In this document: piece after piece, positions 12,786-24,400 of the stretch
Layout: each line of letters opens with the position of its first letter
Position numbering within the stretch: position 1 is the stretch's first letter
Assembly: GCA_026261815.1 (NCBI GenBank)
Contig: JAMPIT010000417.1
Location: 3,319,501-3,383,500, forward strand
DNA from: Monarcha castaneiventris obscurior
Taxonomy: Eukaryota; Chordata; Aves; Passeriformes; Monarchidae
Length of the DNA stretch: 64,000 nucleotides
Reading direction: 5' to 3'
Made by a program: the position numbers and the translations under genes
Notes under the pieces: model-generated
Told to the model about the DNA's origin: nothing
Database searches by the model: none
The model's input: the letters and a program-made list of their open reading frames with translations, nothing else

Positions 12786-13352
12786 TTATCTCTCAGCTTC
12801 ACCACCCACCAGAGGGCTGGATGTAAGAAGCGGTAGCAATCTGTTTGCATTCCTGTACCTCTGCCAAAGCAGGTGCCCTGCTCTAAATATTCCAGATTGT
12901 TGCCAGACAATATCTCTGGCTTGCAGTAAGGGTAATATCTGCTTATAGGAGTCAAAGTTTACATAGTCACACTGGAGTACTTGACGTGTGCAGGTTGTCA
13001 CAAAACAGTCTGTCTTGCTCTGCCCTGTCCATCCCTGCCTGTGCATTTTCCCTTCCACCAGGATCACATCTTGCAATGGCACTGCAGCAGCTGCTGGCTC
13101 AGCATGCGAATCTGCTGGCATAACTACTAGATCCAAGACAGGAAATGCACCAGGAGCACATGGCCTGGGACAGGATAGAGCTGGATCATCCCCTTCAGCA
13201 ACAACCAGAAATACTAGTGGTTCAGTTAAAGTTTTTGTCAGCTGTTCTTTGGGGAGAGAGGTCACTATCACTAAATCAAAATCATCTAGTGACGTTTCAA
13301 AACTAAATGAAAGAATTAAATGTGCCTTAGCTATGTACAAGCTCTCCCACAC
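12786..13352 (-). other. Unexplained 188-codon minus-strand open frame with a downstream A tract
   Basis: An ATG-to-TGA frame of 188 codons in DNA that is not especially GC-rich, so it is longer than most chance frames nearby. Its product is mixed: an acidic/hydrophobic N-terminal part (about residues 18-60), an Ala/Pro-rich middle, then a basic and aromatic C-terminal part. I do not recognise a domain. The A26 tract downstream suggests a retrocopy, but no AATAAA lies between stop and A tract, and I found no target-site duplication. The overlapping + strand is also open for 126 codons (12988-13368), which weakens the coding case. Function is unknown, and it may be chance. Confidence 0.25.
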
Positions 13353-13369
13353 AGTTTCCTATTGGTGAA

Positions 13370-16300
13370 GTGGGCATAATAGTTCTCTTTGATCTTACAG
13401 GTGTTTTGTCAGGTTGACTCCATTAATTCCGAGGCATCCAGGTAGGCTGGTGGGTATTTATCTCTCACCAGCATTTCAACAGCACATGCACTTCTGTGGT
13501 TTTGTCTTTTCCTAACTTTTAAATACTGCATTTTGTACTCTGGCTGATCTCTCAACAGAGATGTTTTTTTCTTATGAAATTGTTACTAGCTAAATATAGA
13601 CAAAAACTTAAACCCACTTAAGCTTCAAAAAATAGTGGAGCTGAAGTAATAGCTTATTTATGGTAAATATAGCTTCTGTCTGTGTTTGACAGAAATAAAT
13701 ATCCAAATAATTCTGGTTTGGAAATGACTCAGTGTAGGAAACTACCCTGAAAACTGTCCATTTCACTTCTGTCAGCATACTTAAGCAGGAGCTGGTACTT
13801 CTGTTTTCAATCCTTGTCGGTATAGGCCTTTGACTATTGCAAGATCAGCAGTAAGAAGTTTTAAAGCAGTTGTACAAATTTCTTTCCTTGCCCAGGGACA
13901 GCCATACAGTGCTGGGCATCCCTTTTTTCACTTTCCCTTTGTTCACTGTGTCAGGCGACACGGCAGAGCAGCGTTCCCAGTGGCTGCCAGCTCTAGAACT
14001 GCTCTAGAAGGAATATGCTCCATTATCCTAAGGGATGCTTTCTTTCTTATCACTTTTCCACTTCTACTTCAAAACCAGACACTTCTAATGAGAAAACTAG
14101 CATTATTTAAAAGCCACCCCATTTTTCTAAATTAATCAAGAATGTGGAAAAGAAATGATTGATTCTAGAAAGTATAGTTGCACTGTGCTATAATGATTAG
14201 GCAACTGCTCATTTTATTTCTAGTAAAGCTTTCCAGTTTCTATTGCGTTTCTCAAAGGGAACATCATTTTCATAGTGAAACCTGCCGTGCACCAAGACTG
14301 AATTAATACTTCATACAGCTTTTTTACATTTCCTCATCAGCTCAGTCTAAGACAAGAGCATATTTGTAACACTTGCTTAAATGCCTTTGCTATGAATTTA
14401 GTCTTCACAATGTTATCTATTATGAGGCAAATGTTACATATGAATGCAAATTATACATCTATACTTCATTATAGATTGTTTTCCAGACCCTCCCCTGAAT
14501 TTAGGATACTTTTTTGAATGAACATATATAGAAAAATATTTTTTTCAGCATACTGTGTCATAAACTAATTATTTCATTTTTATGAGTGGCATTAGAGGTT
14601 AGAAATCACAAACTTAGGGAAACTCAAGCTGGAAATCTGAGACAGTTTAAAAGGCATTCAGTGTTTTCTTGTCAAAGATGACTGTATGATTGAAAAATCT
14701 TTCTCATGCTCAGGAAAGCTAAGAAATTCCAGACATTTGGGAGGGTCTTACAAAGGAAGGATTTTTGGCTTCTCCTTTCAGCATATTTCACATTTTTAGG
14801 CAAGCTTAGAGCATTTTTTTTAACCACCGGAAATGGCCATAGTCTGACAACATTTGCACTTTTTTTCCTAACCTTTGCTTTTGTCAGCATTTATACTGAC
14901 AAGAGGTAAATTGTAACTACCTGTTTCTCAGGTAGAGGCAGGTATTCTGGTCTTTGAAAACCAGAACTTGCAGTTAGGGATAAACATTCAAGCACCGAAA
15001 AGCATCACAGAAGGCATGGTAAAACAACAGTTCCATGCTCCAGCCTTTAAAAAGCAAATTATTGAATACGCATATGGACCAGAGACCTCATATCTGTGGG
15101 TTGCCCCCCCCCACTGTAACAACATTAGAAAGATCTCCTGAGCTCATTCAAAATGAACTCATTCCCTTCATCCCTTTGACTGCTGCCTCATGCTACAAAA
15201 TGTGACTTGCTTTCCTTCAGACAAAACAAACAATAAAGGCTCAGATCCTCTGCTGTATTAAGATCTAACTGTGGTGACAGCTGCAGGTTCCAGTGTCAAT
15301 CATCATGTGTGTGCACATTTAGGTGCTTCCTTATAGTACTTTCCTGTCTTTACCTTGCCTGGAAGGCACCTGATGATCCCAAAGTGTGACAGTAAAAAGT
15401 GCAGAACCAATAAAGGACAGTTTTGTGCCAAGGACTGTTTAGGGACTTGGCTTCCCAGAGAAGCCTATTGCTTGGAAGAAGAGTGACACTGAAATGTTAT
15501 ATGGTGCTTCTCTAGCTTTGGCTGCTTTGGAAGCAACCAGAGGTAACCAATAAAAGAGTTCCGTGTCAGTGCAAGGGAGTTACATCAGGGGAACAGTGTA
15601 ACAGAAAAAGTAATTCACAATAAATACATTGTTTTATAGTTGGGGAAGTAACTTTCAAAACTTAAATGGACTGTAAACACGAACTCTAAGCAATGTTAAT
15701 CAGAGCCACAACCTCAGTGGCTCCACAACAACTGTACTGGAGCTTGAACAAATAGCCAAAACATATGATAAGTTTCTGCTATCTTTATGCTTCTGTGCCA
15801 GTTTCATCTGCCAGCAAAAACACAAAAAACACAGATCCAAGATAAGGCCAGTCAACCCATCCATTTGTTATGACCAAAGCTGAACTGTGAGTGTAGCTGT
15901 AGGGATTTACTGCTTCATACCATATTCCTGTAGGGTTTTTTTATGCTACACTTAATGCATTAAAACCAGACCTACCATCAATATACTTAGCCTTCAAGCT
16001 CAGCAGCTGTATTTCCTTCCACTCCTAAATCATCACTCACAAGAAAAGCCAGCACCAACTGTATTGCAGAATCTGAATAGCACAAAGAGTTGCAAACAGT
16101 GCCTCCACTCTTCTAAGGAGCACTGTCAGATAACAAGCTTCAGGCCTATCGTACCATTATTGTCTGTAGGGATGTGAGATGGTGACTGCACTAACTTTTT
16201 AGATTGTATTTTCACTGTTAACTTTGGCTAAAGTTTCCCAGCCCCAGTTCCCCCTTATGCTGCTTTAGAACATTTTAGACTTGATATGAGGTGAAGTTGT

Positions 16301-17450
16301 TATTTTTTACATGAGCATGATACCTGAAGAATCTCTCTAAAGGATGTTGTGCAACTGGTTCCATATTTGAATAAGAAGTGAATTCCTAAAGGTAGGGGAA
16401 AGACTACTTTCCAAGCCACCTAAAAGCTTTTCAAGGTGAAAAAATACTATCTATGCTTTAAATCAGTACTATCAAATTTAGAGAGGAATTAAATTTCCTT
16501 CAAGCATTTCCAAAACACCTGTCATATAATACCCATGTACCAGGTACAGTTCTGGGTAAAATACGCTGAAAAAAAACATAGATAGAACCATCTAATTTGT
16601 TCTATTCAGTCTTAAAAGTAAGTGACAGTAGTCAATCCACACTGATACATTACTTTTTACCGCGTACGTGTGTGGTATTAAAGGAGGAAGATGTTTCTAC
16701 CCACTGTTCAGTCTCGTTGTCAAACTGAACAGGTAAAGTGTGTACACCAAGAACCAAGCACTTTCAGATAGAAATTATAATGAACTTCAGATGACTGCCA
16801 CCTCATAGAGCTACTTGCACAACAAGGTAAATTAAATGCCCCGAGCCAAGCTTCTCCCTCGTCTTAATTACTTTGTTACACCACACCAGTTCTTCAGTGG
16901 CAAGCGTCAGGCTTCCTGTGGGTGGGTCCTTGACCTGCCTCGAAATTACATTCCACAAAAAGTAACCATCATCACCTTCATCTAGCTGATACTGAGGCTA
17001 TGGTAAGACAAACAGGAACAACGGCCACCAGGACAGCTCCATGATGGAGCACACAACATAGTGGAAATCCCTTTCCCCAACAGCAATTTAGAACTCTTTC
17101 TGGAACACTAAGAGGAGTAGGTGCAAACACTAACAATCCTGATTCAGATCCATGACTGATGGGGAAATTAAAATATCCACATTTAAAGTCTTATTTCCGG
17201 TACTGCAAGGCAGTTCTCAAAAGCACAGGATATAGAGTCAAATCTAAACACCAAACCCTTCCCATCACAAAACAGAAGCAGTGCGTGTTCCCAGCAAGCA
17301 GCGTGTAAACACAGAAGGATTTAGCCCGCTTGTTTAAAGACTGTAGGACCGCAGTCTTGAACTCAGTCGAACTTTCCCAGCAGGGACACGCGTGTGACAT
17401 TTTAGAAGTCGGCTCTACAAATAAATAAATAAAACAACTTTACGCCTTTC
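13370..17450. other. Intergenic DNA upstream of TMPO, no gene seen
   Basis: Mostly AT-rich unique DNA. A C10 run sits near 15104-15113. The short frames at 13830-14135, 14672-14909 (both strands) and 17191-17400 have no supporting signals. A divergent antisense transcript from the TMPO promoter is possible by analogy with human TMPO-AS1, but nothing in the sequence defines it. Confidence 0.5.
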
Positions 17451-17656
17451 AGACTCCGCAGTACTATAGGCGCGAGTTTGGGGGGTATTTTACGTTTAGG
17501 TCAGCACACCGGCGGCAGTCACACTAAGGGATTAGCTACCGATTTCCCGGCTGGGTTTGTTCTGGAGCCCGAAGCTAACGGGCTGGGTGCAGGCGGCTAT
17601 CCCGGGGCAGAGAGCTCCGGTGCCCGCCCGGCCGGCGGTGCAGAGCGCGGGGGGGA

Positions 17657-17692
17657 GGCGGGAGGGAGGGAGGGAGGGAGGGAAGGAGGGAG
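17657..17692. repeat. GGGA-type purine repeat in the TMPO promoter
   Basis: About nine G-rich units (GGGAGGC, GGGAGGGA, GGGAAGGA) follow each other without interruption. The run of spaced G triplets could form a G-quadruplex on the + strand. Confidence 0.8.
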
Positions 17693-18222
17693 GCCGGCGG
17701 CGCGCTGCGCCAGGGCCGCAGGTACCGGCGGGGCAGGTGTCGCGGCAGGGCAGCGGGATCACAGCAGGTAACCGGGATCTCGCTAGCTGCCGGCGGCAGG
17801 GAGGGGCGCTGCGGGCGGCGGGGACACCCCTGATCTCCCGAGGGGGCCCCGAGGGCGAGGGCAGCCCCGGCCGCAGCGCCCGGCCCCGCGCGGCAGCACC
17901 GCCCCGCGCCTCTCCCGCCCGAGCCCAATTTAAACTGCGTTACTGTCCCTCGCGCAAAGCACCAACGCCGCGGCTCCCGCGCGCCCCGCCCCCTTCCCGC
18001 CCGACAGCCAACGGCCCGGCCGCTTCGTTGCCCTCCCCGCCAATCAGGGCGCGGCTTGTTGCCGGCTGGGAAGGAGCGCTCGGTGCGCGCGGCCGCCCGC
18101 TGTGGAGCTGGTCGGTGGCGCGGAGCAGGCTGAGCCCTCCGCCTCCTGCCGCCCCCGCCCCTGCTCCCCGCGCTTTGTTGGTGCCTCTCCCGGGAGAGCG
18201 GCGGCGGCTGCGGCCGGCGGCG

Positions 18223-18465
18223 ATGCCCGAGTTCCTGGCGGATCCGTCGGTGCTGACCAAGGAGAAGCTGAAGAGCGAGCTGATCGCTAACAATGTGAGC
18301 CTCCCGGGCGGCGAGCAGCGCAAGGACGTGTACGTGCAGCTCTACCTGCAGCACCTCACCGCCCGCAACCCGCCCGCCCTCGCGCAGCCCGACTTTTCCA
18401 GCGACGAGGAGCGGGAGCCCACACCTCTCGGCGCCCGGAGCCGCGGCGCTGCCGTCGCCGGGCGG
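18223..18465 (+). CDS. TMPO: TMPO coding exon 1: LEM-like domain
   Basis: Encodes residues 1-81. It contains the LEM-like helix-extended-loop-helix ([17 protein letters not shown], then [17 protein letters not shown]), which binds DNA in LAP2 proteins. The acidic/serine linker [10 protein letters not shown] follows. It ends at a GGCGG|GTGAGT donor in phase 0. Confidence 0.95.
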
Positions 18466-21400
18466 GTGAGTACCGCCGCCTCCCGCCCGCGCCGCCTCGG
18501 CTTCCCGGCAGCCTCGGGCCCGCTTTCCCGCCCGAACGGGGCCGGGGCCGCCTCCGCCCGCCGCCCGCGGCTCGGGGAGCGGCACGGCGCGCCCGGGGCC
18601 CCGCACGGGCTCGGGAGAGCCTCCGGCTCGGCTGAGGGCCGGATCGTGCCCGGCCAGGACGGTCCCACCGCCTGGGGCAGAGGGGCAGCGGCCGCCTCGC
18701 CTCGGGGAACGAGCTGGGACAGCGGGTCGGTGCCCGGGGGCCGCCGGCTGCGCCTCTGGGATGCGTCCCGCCTTGTGCGCCTCTTGGAGGGGCTGGCGCG
18801 GGTGGGCGGGAGAGTGCGAGAGCCCCGACTGTAAATTGGGAAACCTTTACAGCGTCTTGGCGGGCGGGCTCCTAAGCAGACTATTTCGGTGTTGGAGGAA
18901 CGAAGCAAGAGAACTGCCCGAGGCTGCAAGTTGCTCAGGAAAGGACTCCCGTCCGCTGTCTCGGTTGTACAGCAGCAACGCTTCTCGGTGTAAATACCTG
19001 TAGATGAAAGGATGGAGCTGTGAGGGAACAGCTGGTTTGTTTCGCTTAATGAAGGGGTTGTTTAGTGTAAAGAGGGTCTGCGTAATGTAGGTGTCTAAGA
19101 TGTGTTTTATAGCAAAGCGCCTCTGTTGCCTGTTGACTTCGTCTGCTGTGCTTGTTTTCTTAGACTTTATCACATGTAAGGAAAGAGGGGGAGCTGATGC
19201 CATTTGGAATTTTTCTCTTTGGGAATATGTGATTTCCTTCTTAATTTTTCATAAGTGGGCCATATATTTGCATGTATTGAGAAAGCAACCTTGTAATTGA
19301 TAATTCTAAGATTTCTGGTCTCAAGGAAAGACTTGGATTATGATTGCCAGCTTCCGGAGTCGTAATGTGTGTGATAGTACAACTATTTAATTGTATCTCA
19401 GATACTATGTTTCAAAGGTCATTAGTAAAGAGAGTGCCGGGGAACGGAGTCCTTTGAAGGTCTTTCACACTTTCCAGAGCCCAAAAGAACACTTCTTGAA
19501 TTAAGAAATTGAAAACTGCAACTTCAAGAGGAAGAGATCTCTGAAACCAAGTTATTTACCTCTTTTTAACATCTGTTTCAGACACTTAACTGGCATTTAC
19601 TGAAGTAACCTTACAGTGAAACAAACATTTCTCTGACTTAGAGTGGTCTGCTGATAGCATTCGTAAGATGCTTTTGAGTAAAACAGGATGAGCTTTTATC
19701 TGACTTGTTTCATGCTTGTCGGAGGAGGAACGTCTCAGAAGTGCTAGTTCCTATCCTAGATCTGATTTTTCCTTTCCACAGTGCTTTAGTTTAAACAATT
19801 ATGGGCGACATTTTTGATGTTTACAGAATGGGTGGTACTCCTACACTTTCGTTAACAATGTCGGGAAGGCTCTGTGCTATTTATGCTTATCTTGTGTGTT
19901 AGTATCCGAGCACTGTATCATCAGAACTTCAGCAAATATTCTAGTGAGAGTTGCCCAGATTAGGGTCTGTTTTGCCCTGTGTTGTGTCGTCTTCCCCCCT
20001 CAACCAACCAACCCACCCTCAAACCAAAACACCCCGAAGAATCGCAAACAATACCTGCCAAGCAAAACAAACTTTGTTGATGTGTGCTTGTTGCCTCCTT
20101 TGTGCCACTTGAGTACTGAGACTGCTTGTAGCTTGAGTAGCTGTTATCCCTGTTAATGTCTTTTGGCATAGGGGTGCTTCTCTGATCGGCTCTCCTTCAA
20201 AAAGCGTAGCACACGTGTCTGCAGAGAGATTTGCCCCAAGAACAGTTAGAAGGAAAAGGAAGTGTGAGGAAAGTCTGACATCCCAGAGGACTGCAATTCT
20301 GGTGAAAAAACGAAGCAAAACACGTTGATAACATTAAGAAAGGATAGGAGGGAAAGCACTCAGATGTCTGAAAGAAATTAGAAATACGGGGCAAAGGAGG
20401 GAAGCTGGAACTGCAAGGCTTTATGGAAAGGAGGAATAAAATGAAGGAACGGGCCTTCCCCCATCCCTCTCTGGGCCCGCTCACCCTTCCCTTTATTAAG
20501 AGCAAATAGTTGTAAGCCTCTCTGAGCCTGCCGCCAGGCTGGGTTGCAGTCCCCGTGTGTGTAGCGGAGTCCGAGGGCGGAGCGGCGCGGGCGAGGGCGC
20601 GGCCCGCGGGGCGGTGCGGGCAGGGCTGCGGGCGGGGCCGGGCGCCAGGGGGCGCGCCAGGGCCGGGGCCGGGCACCGCCGGGGCTGGGGCCGGGCAGCG
20701 CCGGGGCTGGGGCCGGGCATTGCCGGGGCTGGGGCTGGGGCCGGGCAGCGCCGGGGCTGGGGCTGGGCATTGCCGGGGCTGGGGCTGGGGCCGGGCACCG
20801 CCGGGGCTGGGGCTGGGGCTGGGGCTGGGCATTGCCGGGGCCGGGGCTGGGGCTGGGCACCGCCGGGGCTGGGCACCGCCGGGGCTGGGGCCGGGCACCG
20901 CCGGGGCTGGGCACAGCCGGGTGCCGCGGGCGCTCGGTCCGAGCGGCTTCTGCTGCCGCACCTGCGGCCTCGCTCGGCCGGCTTATGGGCCCTGAAGGGG
21001 GGCGGCCACCGCTCGTCTTTAAAATGGCTGTGAGCAACAAGTGCAGAGGAATAGTCTGAACATCCCGTGCTACAGTCACTGAAAGCTAAACCACGTCTCT
21101 TAATACTGGCATTAGTGTTTTGACGTGGCTGCAGTTGCTAGTAATTTGAATTGTCTACACTATCATTTTAGTGTTCTTTTTTCTAAGTTCTTGGCATTTG
21201 ATAATGCACTTAAAAGTTAATATTGATAAAAGCTGTGCGGAGACAAAGTCCCATAGTTTGAATTCTGTTGCAAATGATGTGTTTGGAATCCACCACTCTC
21301 CTGCCTTAGTTCTATCCAGCCCAAGAATATACAGCTGACTTTGGCTATATATTCCTACCGGGAGAGGAAAAGCTTTTGAAATCATGCCTGTTTGTGCCTC

Positions 21401-24400
21401 AGTCTGATAATATTGTCTGGAGGAGCCAGATTCTCCAGCTCTACTACTGTTTTTGAGCAACTTTTTTTTTCCCCCTAAGCCTGTTTAGCATAGTGGTATG
21501 AGAGGACTGTGACTGAGTGTGCAAGACACCGTTTTGCTGCAGGGGGAACCATCTGCATTTGAATGCCCCTCGTCCTGGTTAGTTATGGACTGAATATCAG
21601 GACAGATAGCTCACAGGAAAAGTAACTATGAAATGACATTTTTGCCTCTTCAGGACCATTATTTTAAAGCACCTACTGAAAATATTGTCTTGACGCTGTT
21701 GTCAAATGGGAACTGTTCAGAGCTTAGAATGTGTAGATTATTATGTCTGAGCTTATTGGTGTGTTAGATGTCCTGGAAGGATCACTTCTAAAACATATAT
21801 TGAGTGATATTTTTGACCTTTAAAGTGACAATTTTAAAAAGATCAGTCAAATGTCTCCTTCTGTTAATGAAGGTATGATGAGAACATCTGGACCTGAAGG
21901 GCCTGTTTGGAAGGTCATAGAAGAGACCTATCAGTTAAAGATGTTTGGTTTGATGGGGGAGGGGGGCGTTTGTTTGTTTGGGCTGTTGGTGTTTTTTGCT
22001 CTAATCAAGTAGCCAAGTAAATAAAGAGCCAGCTTCAGCTCTTCATGGTCAGAAGGATGTGGTTGTGATATCTGTAGCTGAGGTAACAACAGCTTCAACC
22101 CCTTCCCTATTGGAAACAAGTGAGTAATAGTAAAACTGGTAGTTTATGAAGATTAAGTGTGTGGAAAGTGAAACTGCATGCTTGGATAGGTGAGACAGTG
22201 TAAAGCACCTATGTGTGCCCAGTGAAGGAAGAGAATCTATTTGGTGTTTTCTGCGTGGCTGTGTGTCTTAATTATGATGTGCTGTGCAAATGTGACCCAG
22301 AATACAGTTTAAAACCTCAATGGCCTTTTAAAAGGCACTCATCCACTGGCTGAGAGAAAGCTGTGGGCAGTAGGGATGAGATGACCAAGGTAATTCCCAC
22401 TGCAGTGAGAAGTCCTGCCATGCTGTTCTGAGCCTTCAGACTTTGAGTGGGTACATTTCCTTCACCAAGTAACATGGAAATTAGTGTCCAGGAGGAGAAG
22501 GGGGTGGAAGGGTTGAATAGTCCATAATTGTATAATTTACAACTGTTACTGTACAAAGGCTTGGAAATTCTAAGTCTGGCACTTTCTAACTGTGGTTAGA
22601 AGGCAGCGAATTCTTTTAAGTTGTGTGTATCAGTGTCTTTGAATTGCTGCTGCATAATTTCCTTTCCATTGTTTATTTTGTCTGTCCTGTAGCTTTTGGT
22701 AAATATTGTGTCCAGGCCTTTGAGGTTAAAAAGTTCAGTAGGACTTGATTTTTAGAAAAGGAAATTCTACTGCGGGAAGTGTTTGTGTATGGTAGAATAA
22801 AAAGTATAAGTGGAATAAAGACCTATCGATTTAATAGTATAAATCTATTATTAACACTTTCTATATCCAGTTCCTTATCTTCATCTCTCCTAAGAGAAAT
22901 AGTTACTTGTTACAAGAGGGAACTCTGCAAACTGGAGAATTAAACAGCATTCTGTTGGTGTGATTTGGGCTTTCTTTAGCCTATCTTAGCCTCATTCAGA
23001 GAAGTCATAAATAAGATGAACTTATCTTATGCTGTTGTTTTTCTGTAGCCCTGGTACTGAAAATGCTGTGTGGCAGCCCCATGCTTATAATTCACTTCAG
23101 TATTTGTTTGAAGAGTTAGTTCCGAGGTAATAGGACACTGAGACCGACAGGTGCCACTACCAAATTGCTGTCTCTGAGGTGAACCAAATCTCTCTCAAGT
23201 GAAGTGTGCAGATAGTCTTCCGTCTTCCATTTTCTAGAAAATAGAAATGACTAGAAACATTTATTTTATGCTGCTAGCTCTGAATGGGATTAGAAGATCT
23301 TCAGATAAGGATTTATTGGTTTGGCTATATTGTTGCAAAAATATTTACATAGATTTGGGTGTATTATTGCAAAAATATTTACATTACGGGCAAAGTGGTC
23401 AGCTGCACGACCTTACTTAGGCAAACCCTGGATATTGCCACAATTTCTTTTTAGGCACTTCATCCCTGCACCACAGTAAGACAAATTTTACTAGTGGTCA
23501 TAGACTGGGGAAATGTGGGTCTGGTTTTTTTTGGTTTGTTTTTAATTCACAGTGATAAACTTCAAAGCTAGCTTTTTGATCTGTCTCATGGTGTAGTCCA
23601 GTGGGTAAGTTGTCACGATGCACAGGAAGTGTACTGGTGCATTATACTATAATAGAAGTGGTAGTTAAAGCTAGTGCTGTTGCTGAAGTTAATGCTGTCA
23701 TACCACAGCCAAGGTATGAGAAATTGTTCTATCCTGCCTTATGCTTCTAGGGACTCATCTTGTGGGCCAGTGAATGGTTAAATGGCAACTTTCTACTTGT
23801 ACAAGGGACGACATTTGCTCCTCCTCTAAGGAGAATAGGTGTTCAAAAGTAAAAGTTGTGACCTTGCAGAACACAAAATCAACACATCTGGCCCAATTAT
23901 TGAAGAACACAGATTACTTTCAACTTTTTTCATTGCCTCCCTACCCTTTTTCTATGTTGAAACTGACTATTCTGATGATCCATGTGTGACAGTAGTGCAG
24001 GAAAAAGTGAAATGGTATTTTGAAGGAAAAAAACCACAAAGAAACCATGAGATATGTGAGTTTACTTGTGTTAGAATACCCTGGTACTCATTAGTTGCAG
24101 TTAGATTTCTGATGGCTAAGATTTCTGTAAAGCATCCAGTAGTTCTTCTGGTGTGTATTGTTATAGTATCTTCTGTGGTTTCTAAGTGAACAAAGGTAGA
24201 GATGCATTAAATGAGGTTTCCAGTTTCTCTAAAGTGTCATTAGAATGTCAACTTCCTGTACCATGGTCGTTTTCTTCTGAAATATAGAATAGCATCTTGG
24301 TTAATCTGCTTGGTGATGTGAGCGAGCACCAAAGCTGTCATTAGTCTAAACAGATCTCAACAAGAAAACCCAGCATTTTTTCAGAACTTTTTTCTGTTTG

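Larger units (their letters stand above)
17500..18830 (+). promoter_or_regulatory. TMPO: TMPO CpG-island promoter region
   Basis: Dense GC and CpG begins near 17.5 kb and ends near 18.83 kb, spanning the first coding exon. An inverted-CCAAT-compatible GCCAATCAG motif (CCAAT at 18040-18044) and a nearby AGCCAACGG lie about 180-220 bases upstream of the ATG. There is no obvious TATA box at a useful distance. These are hallmarks of a housekeeping Pol II promoter. The exact start site cannot be read from sequence. Confidence 0.75.

Noticed and set aside
17557..18834. 425-codon + strand frame covering the TMPO promoter and first exon
   Set aside because: It is open because the CpG island is stop-poor. 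The real protein starts at 18223 and leaves the exon at 18465; the rest is promoter and intron.
17575..18929. Long minus-strand frames (343 and 195 codons) opposite TMPO exon 1
   Set aside because: Arg/Pro/Ala/Gly-only composition, in the shadow of the GC-rich island, no family resemblance.
20197..21079. Several 100-250 codon frames on both strands
   Set aside because: They are translations of the GC minisatellite (PSPGGA / [10 protein letters not shown] repeats), not genes.
21478..21582. tRNA-like run (TTTAGCATAGTGGTATGAG, then GCATTTGAATGCC)
   Set aside because: It has an A-box-like start, but the second motif departs from the B box and no cloverleaf closes; at most a decayed tRNA or SINE relic.
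23839..24189. 116-codon frame in TMPO intron 1
   Set aside because: No recognisable domain, no phase-compatible splice sites, overlapping alternative frame; likely chance.
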